Below, piece by piece: positions 1 through 9,398 of a stretch of 64,000 nt of DNA. The notes beneath the pieces were generated by a model. The model ran no database searches and was not told the origin of the DNA. It saw nothing but the letters and a program-made list of their open reading frames with translations. The DNA is from Pseudobutyrivibrio xylanivorans (GTDB lineage: Bacteria; Bacillota; Clostridia; Lachnospirales; Lachnospiraceae): contig NZ_VTVE01000001.1 of assembly GCF_010906925.1 (NCBI RefSeq), forward strand, positions 868,001-932,000, written 5' to 3'. The position numbers were made by a program, and so were the translations under genes. The stretch's first letter is position 1, and each line of letters opens with the position of its first letter.

Positions 1-201
1 TATTTGAATGGAAAATTTAAATCATATCAAGAAGCGTATTCTTCGATAGTAGATTACTATGTTATTTGTTATAAAGATGGTGTGAAATATGATTTACATT
101 TTCTGGACGGTGATGATGTTCCAGAATTAATTATAGATTATGTAGGTGAGGCTTTAGAGATATATACTTCTGAAGAAATAAAAGCTAATTTCAGTAATTA
201 A
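1..201 (+). CDS. C-terminal end of a VCBS-like surface protein (partial at window edge)
   Basis: The reading frame is open from base 1, so this is probably the tail of a gene that begins before the window. A TTG at base 4 could be a start, but no ribosome site is visible. The peptide resembles an internal part of the DUF1287 protein at 4278-6800: both share a SYQEAY segment, a D-x-D-D-(V/I)-P-E-L motif and an aromatic-rich continuation. DDVPEL/DDIPEL motifs are typical of VCBS/FG-GAP-like Ca-binding loops in Firmicute surface proteins. It ends with TAA 42 bases before the next lipoprotein gene. It may be a true C-terminus or a truncated relative; function unknown. Confidence 0.5.
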   Translation, partial: YLNGKFKSYQEAYSSIVDYYVICYKDGVKYDLHFLDGDDVPELIIDYVGEALEIYTSEEIKANFSN

Positions 202-242
202 TAAATTGCGATAGAGCTTATACATAGAAAGGGAATGAGATT

Positions 243-1319
243 ATGAAAAAAAGAAATATAAGAATACTATTTTTTTGCACGATCATGGGAATATACTTGT
301 GTTCCTGCGGAAAAAATACCGAAGCTGTGAAGGGGGAAGTGAAAGAAGATTCAGTGGAAATTTCAAGGGAGACTGAGGATGCAGAAGTAGAGATTATACC
401 TGAGGTAGAGAAATCTACAGATTATATTGATGATGTAGTTACAGCGGATTTAAATCCAAATGACTATACACATATAGTCTCTATGGCAAATGATATTACC
501 GGTGATTATACATTGGTAAGTTATGTGGTGGATTTGGATAATGATGGGACTGATGAGGCATTTGTTCTAGAAGTTTATTGGAATGAGACTAACAATTCAC
601 CACTTACCGAAGATTCCACATTTGAGGCTACACGTCTATGGTTTGTTGATGAAAAAGGAGATGCAACAAATCTGACTGATTTTGCAAAAGATGGACCAGT
701 TAGTGTTCATGAAACACTTCAGTTAGTAACAATAGGGGATAATAGTTATGTTTTTGTTTCTGCATATGGTCAGATGGCTGCATACGACCAGACAGTTATA
801 TACACAGAAAAATACAATGCAATTACTAATGCAACTGACTTACCTTGTTATGGTTCTAAATATTTTGTTGATGGTGATGTGGTCTGGTATAAGGAAATGT
901 ATGGCATGCAGATTGATAGAGAGGATGATTTGCCATTAATAGATTCAGGTCTTACAATGGGACATTGCTTTATTCCTTATCATTTATATTTGGATGATTC
1001 CGATTATACTTTTAAATTATATGGAGCCAAGGAGATATCCCTAGAGGAGGCAGAAGAGATTACTGGTCTTGATTTTTCGGATATCCTCTCTGATGCTACA
1101 GAATATGAATTTATACTACGTGATAACAATCAACTGGATGTAAATATAGCTACTGCTTGTGAGCCTTCATTTAATGATGATGGTGAATCCTATGAATTTA
1201 TATGTTATTCATACTTTTTACAGGATAATGGCCAGTGGGAATCTGATGATTATATAAAAGGATATTACCTTATTGATCCAGTTGAATTTACAAATGTGTG
1301 GGATTTTTTACAAGAATAA
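243..1319 (+). CDS. Putative surface lipoprotein with VCBS-like Asp loop
   Basis: A 358-residue protein that I do not recognise as a named family. Residues 1-22 form a lipoprotein signal: positive start, hydrophobic core and a lipobox ending in Cys22 (LCSC), so it is probably lipid-anchored on the outer face of the membrane. An acidic, low-complexity linker follows (about 25-65). Near residue 98 lies a D-L-D-N-D-G-T-D-E loop, like the Ca-binding loops of VCBS/FG-GAP repeats. The rest is rich in Tyr, Asp and Trp, as expected for an extracellular beta-rich domain. It precedes a strong terminator and closes the unit that enters from the left. Role unknown; ligand binding at the surface is inference. 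Confidence 0.75.
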   Translation: MKKRNIRILFFCTIMGIYLCSCGKNTEAVKGEVKEDSVEISRETEDAEVEIIPEVEKSTDYIDDVVTADLNPNDYTHIVSMANDITGDYTLVSYVVDLDNDGTDEAFVLEVYWNETNNSPLTEDSTFEATRLWFVDEKGDATNLTDFAKDGPVSVHETLQLVTIGDNSYVFVSAYGQMAAYDQTVIYTEKYNAITNATDLPCYGSKYFVDGDVVWYKEMYGMQIDREDDLPLIDSGLTMGHCFIPYHLYLDDSDYTFKLYGAKEISLEEAEEITGLDFSDILSDATEYEFILRDNNQLDVNIATACEPSFNDDGESYEFICYSYFLQDNGQWESDDYIKGYYLIDPVEFTNVWDFLQE

Positions 1320-1364
1320 AAGCAAATATTTTTATGCTGATGCTTGATTTTGATGATTATTTTG

Positions 1365-1391
1365 AACGCACCCGAAAGGGTGCGTTTTTTT
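1365..1391 (+). terminator. Rho-independent terminator
   Basis: Nine-base-pair stem AACGCACCC/GGGTGCGTT closed by a GAAA tetraloop and followed by a T-rich tract. It ends the transcript of the 243-1319 lipoprotein gene. Confidence 0.9.
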
Positions 1392-1401
1392 GTTTTTATT
1401 A

Positions 1402-1430
1402 TTGATTTATAATGTAGAAAGTATTACAAT
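1402..1430 (+). promoter_or_regulatory. Sigma-A-type promoter for the surface gene block
   Basis: TTGATT and TACAAT are separated by 17 bases, directly after the preceding terminator. Initiation near 1437 would leave a leader of about 95 bases before the ATG at 1533. With no clear terminator until 15.6 kb, this promoter may drive much of the block; that is inference. Confidence 0.55.
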
Positions 1431-1532
1431 ACTACCTAGAATACATTTATATATTAGGGGATATATAGAATTAAATTAATGTAATAGAAATCTAGTTTTG
1501 GGAATTATTCACTTTTAAGTAGGAGGATACTT

Positions 1533-3029
1533 ATGAAGAGGAAGGTTGCTTTTTTCCTTATACTGACACTTGCTTTAACAGGATGTGGTAAGAAGCCTGT
1601 TGTTGAAGAAGAGGAGGATGATGAAGATGTTCCTGTAGTTGTTAAAGAGGCTGATTGGAATGCTGTCTTAGACGGAAAAGAAGAGTTTATTGGATTAGAT
1701 GAAAAAGCCTATAATATCACCACCTTGCCTGATAGTGACAAATATTATTTTACATTAGCAGATGTGGATGGAGATGAAGAAGTAGAACTTTGCGTTAAGA
1801 CTCTTAATACTTTATATGTTATTAATTATAAAGATAGAGACTATAAAGTTATCTATGAAGGCAGTGTATATGAAGATCCAGTAGATGCTCCTGAAAAACA
1901 TGGACTTTATAAGTATATAAAAGGTTCAGCTCCAGAAAGTGAGCAATTTAAATTTACTGAAATAGACGATGAGGGCAACATTGTTAGTGAAGCATTTGCA
2001 TCTAGATATGATGCTAATGATAACGGTATATTTGATGAAGCTGATATGTATTATGTTGATGCAGATGACTCTACTCCAGTAGATGAGCCTACTTGGAAAA
2101 GCAAGGCTGGTGGAATATACAATTATGTAGAAAATTATGCTCCGTTTACTCACCCTGTAAAGTGGCTTGAAAATAACGGTATAAGAGACGTGGCATGGAA
2201 CAATAGTTATGAGCCTTCTGGTGAAGGATATGCCGATAATACTGTAATTACTTTTACATTTGATAATGGTTCATCTCAAGATATTGATACAGGTCATGCT
2301 TTCGGCGTTCAGAAATTAGACCTAGCTGATATTGATAATGATGGAGCTGATGAGTTTATTATATATGGAGCCTTGGGTAGTGAATCTTATAATGTTGCAG
2401 CTTTCATTTACAAACTAGTAGATGGAAGTATTACACAAATAGATTATAAATCTAGCATAGATGGTATTAGAGATTCTGCTGTATATACAGCTAATTATGA
2501 TAGTGTTTATTACTACGGTAATGTATATAACGCACTTGCTGTAACTTCTCCTAGTGAACCAACTGTATATAATTTTTATGATAATTATGGTAGCACTATA
2601 TATTTTGCAGATGGACAGTGGCATGAATTCTTAGGTCATTATGTGCCTGTTATCAAGGAATACACATGTGATGAATGCGGCGAAGTAATGTGCAGATCAT
2701 ATGAGGAAGTTTTTGTATTAAATGAGGGGTATTCTGAGTATACAGAGCAGATTAATCAACTTATATTAGAAGATTTGACAATAGATGGTTTGCCATATAT
2801 TTACAATGATTACAGTGCACCTTGTGGTTCTCATAGTACCGAATATACGGAATACTATTGCATGATTTCTGATTATAGTCTTGTGGATAGTACCAGATAT
2901 TTAAAAATAGATGTGTCGTACATGACACAGCTAGCATCTGCACCAGCTCCATGGAGAGATCAAGAATCCTTCTACTATGACTTACAGACAGGTGAACGTA
3001 TAACAGAAGAAGATATTCATAATGTATAA
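1533..3029 (+). CDS. Putative surface lipoprotein with VCBS-like repeats and a Cys cluster
   Basis: A 498-residue lipoprotein: lipobox LTGC with the modified residue at Cys18, then an acidic linker. Two Asp-rich loops (DVDGDEEVE near residue 75 and DIDNDGADE near 271) look like VCBS/FG-GAP calcium sites. A central segment with the pattern IRDVAW...NTVITFTF is shared with the lipoprotein at 11657-12859, so the two are paralogues. Only this one has a Cys cluster (C-x2-C-x4-C around residues 377-385), which could bind metal or form disulfides outside the cell. An AGGAGG ribosome site precedes the ATG. The next gene starts 6 bases after the stop, so they are co-transcribed. Function not known. 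Confidence 0.8.
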   Translation: MKRKVAFFLILTLALTGCGKKPVVEEEEDDEDVPVVVKEADWNAVLDGKEEFIGLDEKAYNITTLPDSDKYYFTLADVDGDEEVELCVKTLNTLYVINYKDRDYKVIYEGSVYEDPVDAPEKHGLYKYIKGSAPESEQFKFTEIDDEGNIVSEAFASRYDANDNGIFDEADMYYVDADDSTPVDEPTWKSKAGGIYNYVENYAPFTHPVKWLENNGIRDVAWNNSYEPSGEGYADNTVITFTFDNGSSQDIDTGHAFGVQKLDLADIDNDGADEFIIYGALGSESYNVAAFIYKLVDGSITQIDYKSSIDGIRDSAVYTANYDSVYYYGNVYNALAVTSPSEPTVYNFYDNYGSTIYFADGQWHEFLGHYVPVIKEYTCDECGEVMCRSYEEVFVLNEGYSEYTEQINQLILEDLTIDGLPYIYNDYSAPCGSHSTEYTEYYCMISDYSLVDSTRYLKIDVSYMTQLASAPAPWRDQESFYYDLQTGERITEEDIHNV

Positions 3030-3035
3030 AAGGGT

Positions 3036-4241
3036 ATGTATAAGATAGATGAATCTAAGGACAGAGAAAAGTATATATTGTTAATACCTGCAATGCTTGA
3101 TTACCATTTTCCATTGATGAAGTATGCATTTTATTCAAAGAATTATCATCCTGTAATTATTGATTTGGAAGATAATGTTGAGAATATTGGACTTAAGTAT
3201 GTGAACAATGATATGTGTTATCCAGCCATCATGAATGTGGGTCAGATTATAGCAGCTCTTCAATCTGGCAAATATGATTTGAAGCGAACTAGAGTCTTGA
3301 TGGCTACAGCAGGCGATGCTTGTAGAGGCTCTAATTATATTGGAACATTGAAAAGAGGTCTTAAAAAAGCGGGATTTGAGGACGTTCCTGTATTAAATAT
3401 TAATGTACAGGGTATTGCCAAAGAAGAGACCATGAAAGTTGATATTGGCATGGCCATCAGAGCCTTAGTGTCTGTATATTATGGCGACATCCTTATGATT
3501 CTATATAACAATGTTCTTCCTAATGCAAAGAATGCCGGTGAGGCAAGGGTTAAATATGACTATTGGATGGACATATTAGCAACTGATTTAAAAGAGGGGA
3601 GACATTTATCAGTTAGATGGATGAAAAAGCGCTTCAAGCAGATATCAGATGATTTTGCTACTATTGAACAGAATCCAGATAAAAAGCAGATTGTAGGAAT
3701 TGCTGGTGAGATATATATGAAGTATTGCCATCTAGGTAATTGGGATTTGGAAAAATATCTTCAGGATAATAATTGCCAGGCCCATACCAATGGAGTGACC
3801 TGGTATATGTTGTATTACATGGATACCCATTTGCTGAACAAGAAATCTATTATTACACCTTTTTGTAGAATTGCTCAGAGAATTTTAGCAAACATACAAA
3901 AGAAGATGATAGATGAGATTAGAAGAAATGGATTCTTTACCCTAGATGATTTTATGACTCTAAAAGAAAAGGTTAGACCTTACATTAGCATGAATTATGC
4001 AATGGGTGATGGATGGCTTGTAGGCATGGAATGCGCAGGATACTTGCTTTCTGACTGCAGAAAAGTTATGTCAGTTCAAAGCTTTTGCTGTATGGTAATG
4101 CAGACCTGTGGAAAGGGTATGTATTCCGTTATTGAGCGTCGTCTATCAGGGAAAGGTCATATCGCAAATGCGGATATAGATACAAGTGGTTCAAGGATGA
4201 ATTATTACAACAGAGTTCATTTGTTAATTCATCAAAACTGA
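3036..4241 (+). CDS. 2-hydroxyacyl-CoA dehydratase-like protein (HgdB/activase-associated family)
   Basis: A 401-residue soluble protein resembling the dehydratase-like region that in many Clostridia is fused behind an ATP-dependent activase. The matching features are NNDMCYPA (near residue 57), VGQIIAALQSGKYD, and a variant of the GGGCRASNY motif that here reads AGDACRGSNY, followed by a GFEDVPVLNIN-like strand. The conserved cysteines suggest an iron-sulphur cluster, as known for this family. No activase gene is present in the window, so its partner is either elsewhere or not used. It lies 6 bases after a lipoprotein gene and 36 before a DUF1287 protein, an odd setting for a cytosolic enzyme. 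The substrate cannot be read from sequence. Confidence 0.7.
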   Translation: MYKIDESKDREKYILLIPAMLDYHFPLMKYAFYSKNYHPVIIDLEDNVENIGLKYVNNDMCYPAIMNVGQIIAALQSGKYDLKRTRVLMATAGDACRGSNYIGTLKRGLKKAGFEDVPVLNINVQGIAKEETMKVDIGMAIRALVSVYYGDILMILYNNVLPNAKNAGEARVKYDYWMDILATDLKEGRHLSVRWMKKRFKQISDDFATIEQNPDKKQIVGIAGEIYMKYCHLGNWDLEKYLQDNNCQAHTNGVTWYMLYYMDTHLLNKKSIITPFCRIAQRILANIQKKMIDEIRRNGFFTLDDFMTLKEKVRPYISMNYAMGDGWLVGMECAGYLLSDCRKVMSVQSFCCMVMQTCGKGMYSVIERRLSGKGHIANADIDTSGSRMNYYNRVHLLIHQN

Positions 4242-4277
4242 TTATTAGATTATAAATAGATTAATATCGCGAGACAT

Positions 4278-6800
4278 ATGAAAAATATTATAAGTAAAAA
4301 AAGTATAAAGATAGTATTGCTGGCTGTTGCATTGATTCTTGTTGTAGTTGGTATTTATTTTGCCTATAAATTCAATTATATTCCTCATAGAAAATTTGAG
4401 GATAAAGACTTCGGAATAGAGTTTCTTCATAGTACTTCTGATGCGGATAGAGATGGAGTAGATGATTATCAAGATATTTTGGAATCTGCTAAAAAATACG
4501 TAAATACGAAGCCAAAATATAAGAGTAAATATTATGAGAGTGGATACCCAGATGATGAGTATGGTGTATGCACAGATGTGGTCGCATTTGCTTTTTTGGA
4601 CGCTGGTTATGATTTACAGGCTTTAGTTGATGAGGATATTAAGGTTAACTCTCAAGATTATGCAATCGATGAGCCTGATTCCAATATTGATTTTAGACGT
4701 GTCGTTAATTTGAAAGTATATTTTGATCACACGGCAGATTCCTTAACTAGGGATATAAATAAATATCAGGAATGGCAGGCTGGAGATATAGTTGTATGGA
4801 CGGGACATATTGGAATTATTTCAGATCATAGGAATAAAAATGGTGTTCCATTTGTGCTACATAATGCAAATCCTATCCAGGCTTCATATGAGGAGGATAT
4901 TTTAGGGGCCTATGGCAAAATCGTTGGACATTATCGTTTGAAAGACACTGAGCGAGAGGCTATTGATACGTATTTTAATACTAGAGAGACTCCAAAAATA
5001 CCTGAAGCTTTATGGACTAAAAATAGTGGGAAAGAGTACAACTATGAGTTTACTATAGAAGAATGTAAAGGAACTTATACTTTACATTGTCCTTCCGATG
5101 AATCTGAAGACATTTATGTTTCATACACCGCTGATGGAGTTTATGAAAATAGGGATATTCTGCTTTTTGTAGAGGATAAAAAATATATAAAAGATAGTGT
5201 AGAAAAATTGCCCGATACGATTAATAGAATAGAGTTTTCTGATATTAATATTGATGGTTATACTGATATTCTCATTACAGGATATATGGATGATGAGTAT
5301 GAGTATTGGTTATTCTGGGGGAGTGAGAGTTTCTCTTATGATGATGAGCCCATTTTTACACTATTCTCTGATAATGATGTAGATAACAATCTTTTAAATG
5401 AAATTTTTACGCCTGACTTAACAATAGAGGATATTCAAGACTATTTTGTTGGCAGTCAAAAAGAGAGTAGCTTTGAAAGCTATCAAGAAGCGTATAAAAT
5501 AATTATTTCTAGAAATGAAGTTGTTAGTCCAGGTCATCTAGAATACAACTTAATATACTTTGACGAGGATGATATTCCGGAGCTTGTTGTGGACCAATCT
5601 GGATATGGATTAAATATGTATTCTTTTAGGAATGGCAAGTTAATCTGCATAATGGATTGGTGGCCATATGGTGCAGGAGGAAATGCTGGCTACGAATATG
5701 CTCCTAAACATAATTGGGTAAATAATTTTGATCAAGATGGTGGGGGAGAATATAGATACTATTCAATCGGTCGCCTAGTTGATGATAAAGTTGAATTACT
5801 CTATTGCCGGGAAACTTTTGCTGAAAGTGATGATGTGAGTTATTTTGATTATAGTGGCAATAATCTAACTGAATCTCAAATTATTGCTAAGTTTAATGAG
5901 ACTGAAGATTTAGAATTTGAATATTTATCCGGTGAATATAATGCTACTGAGATTTTGGATCAACTTGGTATTGAGTCTTATGATGTAACAAAATTTGATA
6001 GCACAATATTTGATTTTTCAGCTAATGGAATAGATTACCATTTTGTTAGTGGGGCAATTGATGATAATCAGATGTTCATTTGTCTTTCTGATGGCACTAA
6101 TATGGTAAAAAACGAAATCCATGCTACTAGTATAAAGTCATATTTATTTGATAGAAAAAATGATAGAGCTTTCCTGTATGTTTTTGCACAGGAAAAAGAT
6201 ATTTCCAATCTCTATATTTATAATTTGAATTTAAATCTAAAGGATGTTAGTGCGCCTCATTTATATAATGGTCAGTATTCTCTTTATGCAGGCGAAATTA
6301 CTGATTCTGACTGTTTTGGCATGCAAACATATGTTAAGGATGTATTTGGCTGTGTAGCTCAGAAGAATTTTGCAATTAGTGAAGGTGGAGAGCCTTATTC
6401 TACCGATAGATTTTCTTACTTTAAAGAATTAAGCTTTGTAAACGGCACTGATGAGGAATCTAAAGAATCATCAAAATATGGAGATGTAATTGTCTGTGAT
6501 AAATCTTTTTCTACTGTAGGGACAAAGAATTATAGCAAAACATATATTTCCATTTACAAAGATTATATGGTTGAGGAAGAGGAATACATTAGATTTAATA
6601 AAGGAACAAGATTCTATCTTTATAAAGCCGAAGAGGATCAGCATCTATTTAAAAAAGTTTTTTTGATTTCTGAAGATGGCTACATGATTGAATTATCATT
6701 TCTTTATAGAGACAATCAGTTTGTACGTGATGATAATTTGCTTTCAAATTATTCTGATGGGGAAGAATTATATATTAAAGATTTACACTTAGAAAATTAG
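4278..6800 (+). CDS. Membrane-anchored DUF1287 (NlpC/P60-like) protein with long VCBS-like C-terminal region
   Basis: 840 residues. One N-terminal membrane segment (about 11-30) anchors it with the rest outside. Residues about 45-225 match DUF1287: the YGVCTDVV motif gives a candidate nucleophile Cys98, GDIVVWTGHIGI gives candidate His177, and a downstream LHNA gives His195. DUF1287 is related to NlpC/P60 and CHAP cysteine peptidases, so cell-wall cleavage is plausible but unproven. A D-A-D-R-D-G-V-D-D loop sits before the catalytic Cys. The remaining ~600 residues are unusual for this family and contain an NIDGYTD loop, a SYQEAY/DDIPEL segment like the one at the window start, and many Asp/Tyr-rich strands. 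The ribosome site is weak. Confidence 0.75.
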   Translation: MKNIISKKSIKIVLLAVALILVVVGIYFAYKFNYIPHRKFEDKDFGIEFLHSTSDADRDGVDDYQDILESAKKYVNTKPKYKSKYYESGYPDDEYGVCTDVVAFAFLDAGYDLQALVDEDIKVNSQDYAIDEPDSNIDFRRVVNLKVYFDHTADSLTRDINKYQEWQAGDIVVWTGHIGIISDHRNKNGVPFVLHNANPIQASYEEDILGAYGKIVGHYRLKDTEREAIDTYFNTRETPKIPEALWTKNSGKEYNYEFTIEECKGTYTLHCPSDESEDIYVSYTADGVYENRDILLFVEDKKYIKDSVEKLPDTINRIEFSDINIDGYTDILITGYMDDEYEYWLFWGSESFSYDDEPIFTLFSDNDVDNNLLNEIFTPDLTIEDIQDYFVGSQKESSFESYQEAYKIIISRNEVVSPGHLEYNLIYFDEDDIPELVVDQSGYGLNMYSFRNGKLICIMDWWPYGAGGNAGYEYAPKHNWVNNFDQDGGGEYRYYSIGRLVDDKVELLYCRETFAESDDVSYFDYSGNNLTESQIIAKFNETEDLEFEYLSGEYNATEILDQLGIESYDVTKFDSTIFDFSANGIDYHFVSGAIDDNQMFICLSDGTNMVKNEIHATSIKSYLFDRKNDRAFLYVFAQEKDISNLYIYNLNLNLKDVSAPHLYNGQYSLYAGEITDSDCFGMQTYVKDVFGCVAQKNFAISEGGEPYSTDRFSYFKELSFVNGTDEESKESSKYGDVIVCDKSFSTVGTKNYSKTYISIYKDYMVEEEEYIRFNKGTRFYLYKAEEDQHLFKKVFLISEDGYMIELSFLYRDNQFVRDDNLLSNYSDGEELYIKDLHLEN

Positions 6801-6832
6801 TTTTATAGTAAGGAGATTATAAATACATAGAC

Positions 6833-9355
6833 ATGAAGTTATTAAAGAAATTATTATACGTATTTGCGATATTTGATTTGATAAATGTGAGCGCACATGT
6901 GCTGAATTGCTTTAGACCTTTCTTTGGAGAAGGGATTGATAACTTTATATATATCTTGCAGCTTTCTATAAGTCTTGGGATATATTTTGCTATAAAAATG
7001 CAGAAAGATTATCGTTTTACATCCTTAAATTGGTTCATGAAGATTTATATTTTTGCTTTAGCAATTGAGACTATTTTATCAATGTTTCACGGTACAATTT
7101 ATAGCTATGACTTTTATAAATATTTTGTTATTTGCATATTTATTGAGCTTGTTATTGGTTCTTTGTTTTGGAGAAAATTATTAATTTCATGTCATGATGC
7201 ATATTATTGCATAATAAGTGAACAGACTCTGAATTTTCGATTACTTGGATTAGGCTTTTTTAATTCTTTGCTTTTATTGGCGCTGGCTTTTATAAAACAC
7301 TACAAAGGAAATGCTATTATTTTTGTTCCTTTTTTCGCTTATTTACTAAGACAGCTTTATGTTTTATTTATAATTAAAACAAGTATTACGGAATTTGATG
7401 AAGTAAAGGAAGATGCCAAAACTGTTTTTGAGGAAAAGAAGATTAGTATATCAAGATTATTGTTATTTAGTTTTCTTTTTGCTTTTACATTTTTTTCGTG
7501 CTTAATTTTTAGATTTGGTAAAGCTTCGGGAGGAGTGAAAATTCAATATTCTAAGGGTGATGTAATTTCTGAAGTACATTCATCAACAAATTTTCAAGAT
7601 GTTGGTGATCAGGTATATGTTTATTCTGTTGACAATAGAATGCCAGTTGATTCTTTTTTTTATGAACGAAAATACGGAATTCTTGATTTAAAAAATAATA
7701 AGGATACTGGTGCTATTTATGATGAAGCGCCTCGATTTGATTCAAATGGGATTGCTTGGGATTATAATTCCCACTTTATTGACTATCATGGGAATACAGT
7801 AATAACTGTTGAGAGTAATATTACAATTAATAATTCTTATCGTCAGCGAATTATTAATGGTTATGTTAAAGACCATTTTCCAGGTTACTATCATTATGCG
7901 TATGATTTAATTGGAGAAACTGGACCTGCAATTAATAGAGAAATAGATAATTATTTTAAGAATGATTATTGTCCATTTTATTCTGAGGCTTATGGTGCTT
8001 GGGGGCTTGTCAATAATAATGGAAAGGTTCTTATTGAACCTAATTATAAAATCCCTGATAGGCTTTATGGTAATGATGTAATTATCTTTAATAATATATC
8101 TGATGATAAGTATTACCTTATTGATGAGCAAGCAAATAAATGCGAGCTAGATTTTGAAGTGAACGAGAGGGATTATATTAGGGAAATTGAAAGCTTTTCT
8201 GAGTTAAATACTTTAGCTATAAGCATTCGGGGAAGAAAAGATTTATATGATTATGTATATTTATTTGATTGTCACGGTAATTCGTTAGGAGACAAAGCAG
8301 GATATTGGTCTGCAGATAGATCTCCATTATTAGCGGGAGATATTCTTTCATTGATGAAAGAATCTACGGGAGAGTATGTTGCTATAGGGGAAAATGGAAA
8401 TGAAATATTCTCTAGTGATTTGTATGACGGTGGCTATTATGCCCTTGCTGATGCTGAAGGAAATATTAATATGATAATTGCTTCTACATCGTCAGATAAT
8501 AAATCATATTTATTAAATATGGATGGGTCAAAGGTACTTGAAGAGTCTATCGATGATATTGAAGTCGAGATTAATGAAATTACTAAAGAAAAATATTATT
8601 TAGTTACGGTTTCAGAAGATAAAAAATTAGTTGTTTTATTGGATGGAACAATAATTGATGCTGAAGACTATCTTACCAATGAAGATAATGAAGATATTGA
8701 AATAGATCTATCAGCAATGGGGCAAATGCAAATTATATATGATAATAAAAATCTTTGGTATAAGGGAAATCCGGAAGATGAGGAAGTTTCTGATAATTAT
8801 AAATATGCTGTATGCGATCTTGATAATGATGGTTTACTAGAAGTTATAAATGCAGTGACAAAAGAAGAGTCTTATAAATCAGAAAATCAATTTTTTGAAG
8901 TAACCAAAGATGGAAGCCTTACGGAACTTGATAATTCTGATATGTATTGTTTATCTATTGACCCTGACTTGAAATATAATAGAACAGGTATTGTTTTATA
9001 TAAAAATTCCTCTAATCAGTATGCTCTTTTAGCTCCTGATTACGTTAAACATGCAAAGAAGGATACGGAAATTTTTTCATACAAAATATATTTGGTTAAT
9101 AACAAAGTTGTTTGCCAAAAACTAGGAAGTGAAAGAATATTAGTTGAGGGGGATACTGTTCAACATATTTACACTGATTTTGTAGGTAATATTTTAGAAT
9201 CAAGAGCTGATTATGAATCAATGATTAATAAGAATTTTACTGGTTATGAGATAACTGAAAATAATATAGTCTTTGATGAACCAGCATTTTATCATTCTTT
9301 CGGCGCTTTCTTTGGCGCTGGGCCATATGATTATCATGATTTATCAGTGAAATAA
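6833..9355 (+). CDS. Polytopic membrane protein with WG-like extracellular repeats (family member 1)
   Basis: 840 residues; one of four large paralogues here. Residues 1-225 hold about five or six membrane helices, with a conserved N-terminal pattern (N-x3-A-H, a short PFF segment, then ID-N-F-x-Y). After the last helix the protein is soluble, probably outside. It has the family motif NRMP, then KYGILDLK, a YDEAPRFDSNGI segment, and RQRI before WG-type repeats (YGAWGLVNNNGKVLIEPNY near residue 388). WG repeats are beta-propeller-like units of unknown function in many bacteria. A DLDNDGLLE loop lies near residue 663. The AAGGAG site is about 17 bases from the ATG, further than usual. Confidence 0.75.
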   Translation: MKLLKKLLYVFAIFDLINVSAHVLNCFRPFFGEGIDNFIYILQLSISLGIYFAIKMQKDYRFTSLNWFMKIYIFALAIETILSMFHGTIYSYDFYKYFVICIFIELVIGSLFWRKLLISCHDAYYCIISEQTLNFRLLGLGFFNSLLLLALAFIKHYKGNAIIFVPFFAYLLRQLYVLFIIKTSITEFDEVKEDAKTVFEEKKISISRLLLFSFLFAFTFFSCLIFRFGKASGGVKIQYSKGDVISEVHSSTNFQDVGDQVYVYSVDNRMPVDSFFYERKYGILDLKNNKDTGAIYDEAPRFDSNGIAWDYNSHFIDYHGNTVITVESNITINNSYRQRIINGYVKDHFPGYYHYAYDLIGETGPAINREIDNYFKNDYCPFYSEAYGAWGLVNNNGKVLIEPNYKIPDRLYGNDVIIFNNISDDKYYLIDEQANKCELDFEVNERDYIREIESFSELNTLAISIRGRKDLYDYVYLFDCHGNSLGDKAGYWSADRSPLLAGDILSLMKESTGEYVAIGENGNEIFSSDLYDGGYYALADAEGNINMIIASTSSDNKSYLLNMDGSKVLEESIDDIEVEINEITKEKYYLVTVSEDKKLVVLLDGTIIDAEDYLTNEDNEDIEIDLSAMGQMQIIYDNKNLWYKGNPEDEEVSDNYKYAVCDLDNDGLLEVINAVTKEESYKSENQFFEVTKDGSLTELDNSDMYCLSIDPDLKYNRTGIVLYKNSSNQYALLAPDYVKHAKKDTEIFSYKIYLVNNKVVCQKLGSERILVEGDTVQHIYTDFVGNILESRADYESMINKNFTGYEITENNIVFDEPAFYHSFGAFFGAGPYDYHDLSVK

Positions 9356-9398
9356 AGCTATATTATTTTTATTAACTTTAAGGTAGGAATAATTCGTT

